DNA of 10,105 bases from Methanomassiliicoccus sp. UBA345 (GTDB lineage: Archaea > Thermoplasmatota > Thermoplasmata > Methanomassiliicoccales > Methanomassiliicoccaceae): assembly GCA_002504525.1 (NCBI GenBank), contig DATD01000034.1, forward strand, positions 21,802 through 31,906. Direction: 5' to 3'. Position numbers and translations under genes: made by a program. Of the stretch, positions 1-5,545 are shown in pieces (the first letter of the stretch is position 1; each line of letters opens with the position of its first letter). The notes under the pieces were generated by a model that did no database searches, had not been told where the DNA came from, and was given only the letters and a program-made list of their open reading frames with translations.

Positions 1-401
1 TCGGTGGGACCGCCCTGGCGCATGTCCCTCAGCTCCATGACGTCCCAGTCGTCCCGCTCCCGCAAGTGCTCCCAGATGGCGTCGTGCACGTCAGCGCGGC
101 CGTCCTGCGCCAGGATGCCGCAGCGGTCCGAGGGCCCCGCTCCCATGAAGCCCGCCTTGGTCCAGTGGCTCCTTCCTCGATCATGCATCGTCAAGGGCGC
201 ATAGCCGACCGGCCGCCCGTTCTCCTTGACCCGGAGGATCAGAGGCCGCAGCCCCTCCCCGAACGCGCTCCACCATGCGGACAGCCAGTCCAGGTTCAGG
301 AACAGGGGGTCCTCTCCGCTCGACCGCAGGACCGAATGGTAATCCTGCCTCTCATCCTTCAGACGAGAAAGGGAACCCACCTCGTCCACGGTCAGGGACA
401 T
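1..401 (-). CDS. GNAT-superfamily acyltransferase, CelD/BioF2-like (C-terminus cut by window edge)
   Basis: About 133 N-terminal residues are visible; the rest lies beyond base 1. The part seen matches the N-terminal half of the CelD/BioF2-like GNAT family (Acetyltransf_6 type). A first helix is followed by FLNLDWLSAWWSAFG, with the paired aromatic residues typical of the family, then LILRVKENGRPVGYAPLTMH, corresponding to the usual 'v.dg..vg..PL' strand-turn. These proteins are mostly cytosolic acyl or aminoacyl transferases acting on polysaccharide, peptidoglycan-like or lipid substrates; nothing here fixes the substrate. The ATG at 401 was chosen because a TATA-like CTATATG lies about 30 nt upstream on the same strand and because family members begin at this point. 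The frame stays open to a TGA at 540-542, so a longer form starting at GTG 476 or TTG 539 cannot be excluded. It is divergent from purC with no obvious functional link. The family call is fairly firm; the function is unknown. Confidence 0.72.
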   Translation of the reverse strand, partial: MSLTVDEVGSLSRLKDERQDYHSVLRSSGEDPLFLNLDWLSAWWSAFGEGLRPLILRVKENGRPVGYAPLTMHDRGRSHWTKAGFMGAGPSDRCGILAQDGRADVHDAIWEHLRERDDWDVMELRDMRQGGPT

Positions 402-427
402 GGCATGAAGGATTGGAAGCAGCCGGA

Positions 428-434
428 CATATAG
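428..434 (-). promoter_or_regulatory. TATA box for the GNAT gene
   Basis: The minus strand reads CTATATG, centred about 30 nt before the ATG at 401. With the usual archaeal TATA-to-start spacing of roughly 26 nt, transcription would begin within a few bases of the start codon, giving a nearly leaderless mRNA. The call rests on spacing and composition only. Confidence 0.4.
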
Positions 435-497
435 GTTTCTTCGCTTTGCGCATTCGCGTTCCACGACCGTCGACACACTGGACTCTGGGACCACAAA

Positions 498-505
498 TAG
501 TATAT
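498..505 (+). promoter_or_regulatory. TATA-like box upstream of purC
   Basis: TAGTATAT is centred about 42 nt before the purC ATG, which would give a short leader of roughly 15 nt. The same AT-rich patch read on the minus strand (ATATACTATTT) could add a promoter for the divergent GNAT gene. No Shine-Dalgarno is visible before purC. Confidence 0.4.
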
Positions 506-543
506 GTCCCTTCCATGTTACAATCAGTCGAGCGTGCAATCAG

Positions 544-1449
544 ATGAAGCTGGTCAGAACCGGAAAGGTCAAGCAGGTCTATGAGGTGGACGATCAGACG
601 CTGGAGTTCGTGTTCACGGACAATATCAGCGTGTTCGACAAGATCATTCCCTCTCAGATGCCCCACAAGGGAGAGACGCTGTGCCGCAGCGCGGCCTTCT
701 GGTTCCAGGTCCTCAGGAAAGCTGGCATCCGCACGCACTTCACCGAACTGGTGCCACCGAACCGCATGCGCGTGAAGCGCGTGGAGGTCATTTCCGACTA
801 CAGCCGCATCAACGGCAGCACCACCAATTACCTGATCCCTCTGGAGGTCATCTCCCGCCATTACATGGCCGGCTCCCTGTGGGACAGGGTCAAGGGCAAG
901 GAGATCTCCGCCGAGGAGCTGGGCTTCGACGCTGACCACGAGCCGAAGTACGGTGAAGAGCTGCCTCGTCCGTTCTACGAGGTCACGACCAAGCTGGAGC
1001 CGGTGGACCGTCTGCTGACGAGGGAGGAGGCGCTGAGCATCTCCGGCCTCTCGGAAGAGGAGATGGACGAGTTGTTCAGGACGACGGCCCGCATCGACGA
1101 GATAATCGCCGAGGAGGTCGGGGAGAGAATGCTCATCCATGTGGACGGTAAGAAGGAGTTCGCCTTGGACGACAAGCGCAACCTCATGGTGGTGGACACC
1201 TTCGGCACCGCCGACGAGGACCGCTGGTGGGACGACGATGCGTACGCCAAGGGCGAGTGCGTGGAGCTGTCCAAGGAGGCAGTGCGGCAGTTCTACCGTA
1301 ACAGCGGATACTTCGAACAGCTCATGGCCGCGCGCAAGGCCGGGAAGCCGGAACCGGACATACCCGCGCTGCCCCCGACCGAGATGAAGAAGGTCAGCGA
1401 GCTGTACATCGAGATGTTCGAGCGCATCACCGGAGAGAGCTTCCGGTAG
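544..1449 (+). CDS. purC: Phosphoribosylaminoimidazole-succinocarboxamide synthase (SAICAR synthetase)
   Basis: This cytosolic enzyme catalyses the ATP-dependent ligation of aspartate to CAIR, giving SAICAR in de novo purine synthesis. The 301-residue protein shows the family hallmarks in order: RTGKVKQVYE (residues 5-14, ATP-binding glycine/lysine strand), DNISVFDKIIPSQMPHKGE (about 26-44, the usual 'D.iSaFD...iP.KG' block), NRMRVKRVEV, then RINGSTTNYLIP and SRHYMAGSLWDRV for substrate binding. The region HVDGKKEFALD followed by VVDTFGTADEDRWW corresponds to the 'DtK.EFG...DE..TPDssR.W' signature, with some departures from consensus (GKKEFAL for TKFEFGL). Its length is close to the roughly 300-residue long form rather than the 240-residue bacterial short form. 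It stands alone, with no other purine gene within view. The ATG was chosen because the ATP-binding strand begins immediately after it. Confidence in the family is high. Confidence 0.95.
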   Translation: MKLVRTGKVKQVYEVDDQTLEFVFTDNISVFDKIIPSQMPHKGETLCRSAAFWFQVLRKAGIRTHFTELVPPNRMRVKRVEVISDYSRINGSTTNYLIPLEVISRHYMAGSLWDRVKGKEISAEELGFDADHEPKYGEELPRPFYEVTTKLEPVDRLLTREEALSISGLSEEEMDELFRTTARIDEIIAEEVGERMLIHVDGKKEFALDDKRNLMVVDTFGTADEDRWWDDDAYAKGECVELSKEAVRQFYRNSGYFEQLMAARKAGKPEPDIPALPPTEMKKVSELYIEMFERITGESFR

Positions 1450-1453
1450 GCGC

Positions 1454-1470
1454 CACGCCATCCTGGCGTG
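1454..1470 (+). terminator. Hairpin just downstream of purC
   Basis: CACGCCA and TGGCGTG form a perfect 7-bp stem with a 3-nt loop (TCC), beginning 5 nt after the purC stop codon. No T-tract follows, and archaeal terminators normally rely on T-runs, so this may protect the mRNA 3' end rather than terminate transcription. Confidence 0.3.
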
Positions 1471-1649
1471 ATCGACCTGGCGCTCGATGCTTATCGGGCG
1501 CTCCGATGATCCGCTCGGCACCTTGCCAGTCCTAGTCAGTGGAATGACGGCCCCGGCAGCGAAAGATGCACGCATCTGCCGACATGTTGTGATGATCCAC
1601 GCAGCGCCCAGGCTCTTTTGCACTGCGTTCTATACCGAACGGATGATGC

Positions 1650-1681
1650 GGAAGGAGAGGAACGGCCGTCAAGACCGTTCC
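1650..1681 (-). terminator. Possible terminator of the egsA-UPF0179 operon
   Basis: On the minus strand, downstream of the UPF0179 stop codon, GGAACGG pairs with CCGTTCC (7 bp, 9-nt loop). A pyrimidine-rich stretch (TCTCCTTCC) follows directly. Position and orientation fit the end of the minus-strand operon, but the tract is mixed C/T rather than pure T. Confidence 0.35.
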
Positions 1682-1700
1682 CGTCCACTCTCCGATGTGC

Positions 1701-2126
1701 TCACTCCAGCATGACCGCTATCATGCGGTTGCCGGCCAGGCACTTCAGCTCCTTGTTGACCTTGGCGACGCGGAACTTGGTGCTCTTCTCCGGCCCCATG
1801 GGATGGCACAGCCGCCAGTTCTCGCATCCCAGCTCGTCGCACTTCATCACCTCGAATGTTATTGTCGATCCCTCGATGGCCGAGCGCATGGGCAGGGCGG
1901 CGTTATGCTTCTCCTTCTCCACCTCGACCACGCACACGCCTCCCTCGTGGATGCGGCACTCGTGCTTGACGTCCCTTACATTGGTGATGCGGTACAGGCC
2001 GCCGGCCTCCAGGTTGAAGCAGACCGCTTTAAGCTTGCAGTCGCGGCACTCGGTCAGCGGACCGCGATAGACGAACATTTCCCCCGTCTTGGCCTGATGC
2101 TCCCCGATCAATGTGATGACTACCAT
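1701..2126 (-). CDS. UPF0179 family cysteine-rich protein
   Basis: The 141-residue protein matches UPF0179, a conserved archaeal family of unknown function that starts with a 'M..iTLIGe..Ak.G..F.Y.Gpl..C..C' block; here it is MVVITLIGEHQAKTGEMFVY followed by RGPLTECRDCKLKAVCFNLE. Cysteines occur as C27-x2-C30-x5-C36, C57, C65, C96-x4-C101-x5-C107 and C129. They flank the conserved RDVKHEC (51-57) and AIEGSTITFE (83-92) segments. The two three-cysteine groups suggest a bound metal or Fe-S cluster (inference). It is the second gene of an operon with egsA, with a 10-nt gap and a GAGGG ribosome-binding site overlapping the egsA stop codon, so the two are probably co-translated. No signal peptide or membrane segment is visible. 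Family assignment is strong; the biochemical role is unknown. Confidence 0.88.
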   Translation of the reverse strand: MVVITLIGEHQAKTGEMFVYRGPLTECRDCKLKAVCFNLEAGGLYRITNVRDVKHECRIHEGGVCVVEVEKEKHNAALPMRSAIEGSTITFEVMKCDELGCENWRLCHPMGPEKSTKFRVAKVNKELKCLAGNRMIAVMLE

Positions 2127-2133
2127 GTTATCG

Positions 2134-2138
2134 CCCTC
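2134..2138 (-). promoter_or_regulatory. Shine-Dalgarno of UPF0179 gene, overlapping the egsA stop
   Basis: The minus strand reads TGAGGGCGATAACATG. The GAGGG shares the GA of the egsA TGA stop and lies 7 nt before the ATG at 2126. This supports both the chosen start and co-transcription with egsA. It is one of the few clear Shine-Dalgarno sites in the window; first genes of transcripts mostly lack one. Confidence 0.7.
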
Positions 2139-3201
2139 AGATCACTTTTGTGATGGTGGCCAGGCGTTCTGCCGCCTCATATGTGAGGCCTTCCTGGCCT
2201 AGGATCGTGAATCTGCTGCGGACCTTGTGAGCGGTCACAAGGGCCTCGATGATGATCTCCTTAGATATGCCGAGCTCTTTGGCAGAGGTCGGCGCGCCGA
2301 TCTTGATGAGCGCATCGCGGATGCGGTTCCAGTCCCCGCCGTGGAGGTACATCATCATGATGCACCCGATGCCGCATAGCTCGCCGTGCAGCCCCTTTCC
2401 CGGCGCCAGCCGGTCCATGGCATGCGAGAACATGTGCTCCGAGCCTGAGGTCGGACGGGACGAGCCGGCCACTGACATCGAGATGCCGGATATGATGATC
2501 GGCCGTATGGCCACCCACACGCTCTCTTCCTGGTTGGGCTTGATGACATCGGCATTGTCGATGATCGTCTCCGCCGTGTAAACCGCCAGTGAATAAGCGG
2601 AGCGGGAGAACTCTTCGCCGCGCAGCTTCTTGGCGAACTCCCAGTCCTTTACCGCGGTCGAATTGGAAATGACGTCGGCGCAGCCTGACGCCAGCAGGCG
2701 GTACGGCGCCTGCACGATGATGGAGGTATCGGCCACCACTCCCAGCGGCACCTTGGCGTCGAGCGACAGCGGGCCGTTCTCCCCCTTGATGGAGGCCCTG
2801 CCGGAGGCGATGCCGTCATGCGACGCTGACGTCGGTATGGAAATGAACTCTGTTCCCAGGTCCTTGGCGGCCATCTTGGCGAGGTCGATCTTGCTTCCGC
2901 CGCCGATGCCGATCAGGAAGTTCACCTTGGCTTCTCGTGCCACTTCCTCGACCTTGTTGAGATTGTCCTTGGTCGCCTCTCCGACGACTACCGTGTGGAC
3001 GTCGTAGTTCTCGTCGCCGAGGCGCGTGCTGATGATATCGGACGCGACGTTCCTGGTCTTGGGCCCGGTCACGAGCAGAGCCGTTCCGGTCAATCCGAAC
3101 TCCCTGCAAACCTCCGGTATCTGCCCAAGGACCCCATGTCCGACCAGAACGTTCCTGGGAAAAAGGATCGAACGGGCCTTGGTGAAGTCGCCTTCGTCCA
3201 T
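2137..3201 (-). CDS. egsA: sn-Glycerol-1-phosphate dehydrogenase [NAD(P)+]
   Basis: This cytosolic enzyme reduces dihydroxyacetone phosphate to sn-glycerol-1-phosphate, the stereospecific backbone of archaeal ether lipids. The 354-residue protein is typical for the family and of the iron/zinc-dependent alcohol dehydrogenase fold. Visible features are an N-terminal Rossmann part (VLVGHGVLGQIPE), the nucleotide-binding GIGGGSKIDLAK (98-109), the signature IPTSASHDGIASG (122-134), and probable metal ligands D176 (in GCADVIS), H256 (in GSEHMFSH) and H272 (in GLHGE). The ATG at 3201 was chosen because a TATA element on the minus strand is centred about 26 nt upstream, which implies a leaderless transcript. 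It leads an operon with the UPF0179 gene and is divergent from a DUF63 membrane protein across a very short gap. Confidence is high; archaeal origin follows from this gene. Confidence 0.95.
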   Translation of the reverse strand: MDEGDFTKARSILFPRNVLVGHGVLGQIPEVCREFGLTGTALLVTGPKTRNVASDIISTRLGDENYDVHTVVVGEATKDNLNKVEEVAREAKVNFLIGIGGGSKIDLAKMAAKDLGTEFISIPTSASHDGIASGRASIKGENGPLSLDAKVPLGVVADTSIIVQAPYRLLASGCADVISNSTAVKDWEFAKKLRGEEFSRSAYSLAVYTAETIIDNADVIKPNQEESVWVAIRPIIISGISMSVAGSSRPTSGSEHMFSHAMDRLAPGKGLHGELCGIGCIMMMYLHGGDWNRIRDALIKIGAPTSAKELGISKEIIIEALVTAHKVRSRFTILGQEGLTYEAAERLATITKVI

Positions 3202-3220
3202 CTGGTGTCCTAAACCCCAG

Positions 3221-3234
3221 ACTGATATATGTAC
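3221..3234. promoter_or_regulatory. Near-palindromic TATA element in the egsA / DUF63 divergent gap
   Basis: GATATATGTAC reads as a TATA box on both strands. On the minus strand (CATATATC) it is centred about 26 nt before the egsA ATG, which is the expected spacing for leaderless transcription. On the plus strand it would give a start at about 3253, just before the DUF63 ATG at 3259. A second box, TATATAT at 3254-3260, overlaps that ATG. Function is inferred from position. Confidence 0.5.
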
Positions 3235-3258
3235 CCTTCCAGTAGTTACCTGGTATAT

Positions 3259-4422
3259 ATGTGGGACAGGCAGAACGCCGCGGCCAGGTCGTACTGCGGC
3301 CGAGGGTGTGCGGTCGCCGTGCTGCTCGTCGCGGTCATCATCATCGCGGTGGCGCTCCTGGCCGAGAGCGGCCTTCTGTACCGCTACTTCCTCGGCCCGA
3401 TGGTCTCGGACGCGGAGAACCGCACGGTGAACGGGATCCCGGAAGGCTACAATCTCGTCAACACGCTCACCTACGCAGTACTGTTCGGCCTCGGCCTGGT
3501 AGCGCTGCTCCGTCTGCTTCGGCGGTGGAGCTACCGAATGGACGAAGGGCTGCTGGCCGCCTCGCTGCCGTTCTTCCTGGCAGGCGGCGTGCTGCGGACG
3601 CTGGAGGACGCCGAGCTGTTCAATGGCCCGCTGCGTTACCTGTTCATCACCCCGGCGATATACTTCGCGGTCGCCGGGGCGTTCGTCCTGGCGATGTACG
3701 CCGGCAAGCTGGCGAGGGAGCGGCCGTCCAGCACGCTGCCCGCCCTGGTGGCCGTCGTTCCCCTGCTTCTCGTGCAGTACGCGTTCGCCCTCTCGGGCGG
3801 AACGAACTTCACCCTTCCGCTCTACCAGCCGCTGCTGTTCGCCGCTCTTTCTGTGATACTGGCGACGAGGATGTCATCGAGAGCGGACGCGGGCCTCGCT
3901 GCCGTCGGCGCCGCCGGCCTCTTCATCCTCGTGACGGCCGCGGCATATCTGATAAACTTCCCCTCGTCGTCGGAATGGCTCGGCGCCTACAGCATGCTGA
4001 ACGGGATGCCGACGCTGCACCCGCCGGAGATGCTCATCATCCCGGGGACCGCTGCGGTCCTCACTGCATTGGTTTACGCAATGGGTCGATGGCCTCCCGC
4101 GGAGTTCATCGCGGCGCCGATCAATCTGCTCATGTACTTCGCCCACTTTCTTGACGGGGCGGCCACCTGGCGAGGCATCGAGGTGTACGGCTACTCGGAG
4201 AAGCACACTTTTCCGTCGCTGCTGATCGACGTGACCTCGCCGCTGGTCATGCTGCCGATGAAGTTCATCCTCGTCACGGCCATCATCGTCCTGCTGGACC
4301 GCGCGCTCGCCGACGAACTTCGCTCGCGGCCCCAGCTGCTGACCGGCCTGAAGTATGCGGTCGTCCTTCTCGGACTGGCCCCGGGCGTGAGGGACCTGCT
4401 GCGCATTGCCTTCGGGGTATGA
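3259..4422 (+). CDS. DUF63 family polytopic membrane protein
   Basis: This is an integral membrane protein of about 387 residues in the archaeal DUF63 family, whose function is unknown. Family landmarks are GYNLVNTLTYAVLFGL after a short RYFLGP segment, LPFFLAGGVLRTLEDAELF with the following PLRYLFITPAIYF, FAHFLDGAATWRG, and EKHTFPS near the end. Many hydrophobic helices are visible, including a first one at about residues 17-36 (AVAVLLVAVIIIAVALLA) that precedes the usual family start, so the protein is longer than I expect for the family. An in-frame ATG at 3229 lies inside a TATA element and would have no promoter of its own, so 3259 was preferred; this choice is moderate in confidence. 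It is divergent from egsA and convergent with the TIM-barrel gene, with only 6 nt between stop codons. Proximity to a lipid-backbone gene hints at an envelope-related role but proves nothing. Confidence 0.82.
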   Translation: MWDRQNAAARSYCGRGCAVAVLLVAVIIIAVALLAESGLLYRYFLGPMVSDAENRTVNGIPEGYNLVNTLTYAVLFGLGLVALLRLLRRWSYRMDEGLLAASLPFFLAGGVLRTLEDAELFNGPLRYLFITPAIYFAVAGAFVLAMYAGKLARERPSSTLPALVAVVPLLLVQYAFALSGGTNFTLPLYQPLLFAALSVILATRMSSRADAGLAAVGAAGLFILVTAAAYLINFPSSSEWLGAYSMLNGMPTLHPPEMLIIPGTAAVLTALVYAMGRWPPAEFIAAPINLLMYFAHFLDGAATWRGIEVYGYSEKHTFPSLLIDVTSPLVMLPMKFILVTAIIVLLDRALADELRSRPQLLTGLKYAVVLLGLAPGVRDLLRIAFGV

Positions 4423-4428
4423 ACGCTC

Positions 4429-5256
4429 TCAGGGAACGCATCCCTTGAACCACGATCCCGACGCCCTGGCCCGACGGAGCGCTTCGCTGAAGCCCGCCCC
4501 GCCGTCGAGGTGGCCGTTCCAGATCTCCAGCAGCACCGGGACGGAGCGCATACGGGGCAGAGCGCCAAGATCGATCTCGCCGTCCCCGAGCTGCAGCCCC
4601 TCACCGTCCGGCCGGGACGCGTCTGAGAGATGGACATGCTTGATGCTCCCCCTCAGCGTCTCGAAGAACGACGCGATCGCCGCGTTGCCGCCATGCTCCA
4701 CGGACAGATATGCATGGCATACGTCCAGGGTGATGCCGTCCACCTGCGGCAAGAGGTCTGCCAGCTCGTCGGGCCTGGTACACAGGTTGCTGCACCATTT
4801 CCCTCCGTCGACATGATAGTGCTTGGGCATGTTCTCGAGCCACAGCGTACCGTCCAGCGACGCCAGCGACGTCCTGAGGTTCTCGTGCAGCGACGCCCGT
4901 TCGGTCGGCTTCGTTCGCACTCCGCCGGGGTGAACGACCGTCGGTATCCCGAGGCTACCGGCCATGGTCGAGACATCGTTCACTCTATCAACGAATATCT
5001 CGCGCCGCTGCCGGTCCTCGACGGCCAGGTCTATCAGGCGTCGCCCCCCGTCAACGCGCATCTTCTCCGGAGCGTGCACGATCGTGCACCGCTCGTCCTT
5101 TACGAGCAGTTCTTCGAGCTCGTCGACCCCATCATCGTCCATCACCAGCAGTTCGAAGAAATCGAAGTCCAGGCGGGCCATGACCTCATGGTCGCGCAGC
5201 GTGGTCATGGCGCCGAGACTGGGCGGAGCGGTCACGCCACGACAATGGAGCGTCAC
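4429..5256 (-). CDS. Xylose isomerase-like TIM-barrel protein (sugar isomerase/AP endonuclease IV superfamily)
   Basis: This 275-residue protein belongs to the xylose-isomerase-like TIM barrel superfamily (AP_endonuc_2 type), whose members are metal-dependent sugar isomerases, epimerases or endonuclease IV. Strand-end residues that usually bind metal or substrate can be placed: E35 (FFELLV), H61 (IVHAPEK), H109 (VVHPGG), E141 (LWLENM), D178 and H181 (LDVCHAYL), H207 and H209 (KHVHLSD), the LGDGEID loop (224-230) and E244 (LLEIWNG). All eight positions being present argues for an active metalloenzyme. The first in-frame start is GTG at 5256; it is chosen because the first barrel strand (HCRGVTAPP) follows at once and a stop lies just upstream. 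No Shine-Dalgarno is seen next to it. The gene is preceded by an unusual structured leader. Substrate cannot be told from sequence; endonuclease IV and sugar epimerase are both possible, though length and the LGDGEID loop favour a general superfamily member. Confidence 0.82.
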   Translation of the reverse strand: MTLHCRGVTAPPSLGAMTTLRDHEVMARLDFDFFELLVMDDDGVDELEELLVKDERCTIVHAPEKMRVDGGRRLIDLAVEDRQRREIFVDRVNDVSTMAGSLGIPTVVHPGGVRTKPTERASLHENLRTSLASLDGTLWLENMPKHYHVDGGKWCSNLCTRPDELADLLPQVDGITLDVCHAYLSVEHGGNAAIASFFETLRGSIKHVHLSDASRPDGEGLQLGDGEIDLGALPRMRSVPVLLEIWNGHLDGGAGFSEALRRARASGSWFKGCVP

Positions 5257-5271
5257 GGATTCAAAGGTATG

Positions 5272-5310
5272 TTAGAAAAGAGGCCGGGAAGGGAGTTCAA
5301 GGCGGAACAT
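5272..5310 (-). CDS. Possible 12-codon leader peptide inside the structured leader
   Basis: On the minus strand, ATG at 5310 opens a 12-codon frame (MFRLELPSRPLF) ending at TAA 5274-5272. GGTGAT, complementary to the conserved 3' end of 16S rRNA, lies 2 nt before the ATG. The frame covers the downstream half of the 9-bp stem, and the stop falls in the T-tract, so translation would open that stem. Such short frames arise easily by chance, so this is a hypothesis resting on the ribosome-binding site and placement. Confidence 0.22.
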   Translation of the reverse strand: MFRLELPSRPLF

Positions 5311-5367
5311 GAATCACCATTATTCAGGAGGAGAATTTAGGGGGGTGAGCCCTTCCCGAGCGCTCTT
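5272..5367 (-). ncRNA. Candidate structured leader RNA or small RNA upstream of the TIM-barrel gene
   Basis: On the minus strand, a predicted start near 5367 would place a structured RNA ahead of the GTG at 5256. CGGGAAGGG (5358-5350) pairs perfectly with CCCTTCCCG (5293-5285), a 9-bp stem enclosing 56 nt. Inside are two smaller hairpins: 5322-5326 with 5310-5314 (5 bp, 7-nt loop) and 5305-5308 with 5295-5298 (4 bp, 6-nt loop). The pyrimidine tract CCTCTTTTCT (5283-5274) follows the closing stem. The layout fits either a leader with a terminator-like switch or a free small RNA of about 90 nt. It matches no riboswitch or sRNA class I can recognise. The pairing is seen directly; transcription is inferred. 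Confidence 0.4.
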
Positions 5368-5387
5368 AGACCCTGTAACGAAGACCA

Positions 5388-5397
5388 TTATTTAAAG
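5388..5397 (-). promoter_or_regulatory. Consensus TATA box for the TIM-barrel leader
   Basis: The minus strand reads CTTTAAATAA, containing TTTAAATA, close to the archaeal TATA consensus. Its centre at about 5392 predicts transcription from about 5367, just before the 9-bp stem of the leader. It is partly symmetric and could also act rightward (start about 5418). Confidence 0.5.
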
Positions 5398-5404
5398 CAT
5401 TGTG

Positions 5405-5443
5405 TCGGATTAATAGTAATTAACAAAATTGTCGTCAATCCGA
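5405..5443 (+). repeat. Inverted repeat in the AT-rich region upstream of the histidine kinase
   Basis: TCGGATT (5405-5411) and AATCCGA (5437-5443) form a perfect 7-bp inverted repeat with a 25-nt AT-rich spacer. It lies 100-140 nt before the kinase start. It could be a regulator-binding pair or part of a hairpin in a longer transcript; no protein is implied by the sequence. Confidence 0.35.
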
Positions 5444-5516
5444 TAAAACTCGTTATTGCGAATTCATCGGCTGTCGAGGCCGTCCAAGGCATATTATGAT
5501 AATTTTCTATCGATTC

Positions 5517-5523
5517 TTATATA
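5517..5523 (+). promoter_or_regulatory. TATA box for the histidine kinase gene
   Basis: TTATATA is centred 26 nt before the ATG at 5546, the spacing expected when transcription starts at the start codon. This supports ATG 5546 over the upstream in-frame TTG at 5456. Confidence 0.6.
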
Positions 5524-5542
5524 CCCCTCGATTGTTAAGGGG
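5524..5542 (+). promoter_or_regulatory. Inverted repeat between TATA box and kinase start
   Basis: CCCCT (5524-5528) and AGGGG (5538-5542) form an inverted repeat with a 9-nt spacer, directly downstream of the TATA box and just before the start codon. A protein bound here would block polymerase recruitment, so a repressor operator is possible. The arms are short, so this is weak evidence. Confidence 0.25.
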
Positions 5543-5545
5543 AAT

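Larger units (their letters stand above)
1450..1700. other. Gene-free interval with several short hairpins
   Basis: No convincing coding region is seen: open frames here have low-complexity, non-protein-like composition and no family match. Visible structure includes a 7-bp perfect hairpin directly after purC (1454-1470), GGCA/TGCC (1517-1527), AGATG/CATCT (1564-1577) and a 7-bp inverted repeat at 1659-1681. The octamer gatgatcc occurs twice (1505-1512 and 1591-1598). No tRNA, rRNA or complete C/D or H/ACA sRNA pattern was recognised. It lies between the 3' ends of two convergent transcription units, so hairpins that help termination or mRNA stability are the simplest reading. Confidence 0.5.

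Noticed and set aside
402..539. N-terminal extension of the GNAT protein (46 open codons upstream)
   Set aside because: The frame is open and somewhat protein-like, but a TATA-like box about 30 nt before ATG 401 and the family's usual start favour the shorter form.
352..1623. Long open frame of over 400 codons on the minus strand opposite purC
   Set aside because: It mirrors purC codon by codon in a GC-rich region, has His/Leu/Val-heavy composition and no family features, while purC is unmistakable on the plus strand.
3229..3258. Upstream ATG for the DUF63 gene
   Set aside because: It lies inside the TATA element, with no AT-rich box at a suitable distance upstream. It is still possible if translation uses a longer transcript.
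4630..5340. Plus-strand open frame of 236 codons opposite the TIM-barrel gene
   Set aside because: Composition is not protein-like; the minus-strand frame has a full set of superfamily metal ligands.
5285..5358. tRNA-like cloverleaf (9-bp end stem, 4-bp arm, 5-bp arm with 7-nt loop)
   Set aside because: No T-arm can form on either strand, there is no GTTCRA motif, and the anticodon-like loop lacks U33. It is better treated as a three-way-junction leader candidate.
5285..5358. C/D box sRNA, from CTGA and TGGTGAT close together on the minus strand
   Set aside because: Only an internal D'/C'-like pair is present; terminal C and D boxes are missing.
5456..5545. Upstream TTG start adding 30 residues to the histidine kinase
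   Set aside because: The added stretch is AT-rich promoter DNA containing the TATA box; ATG 5546 has correct promoter spacing.
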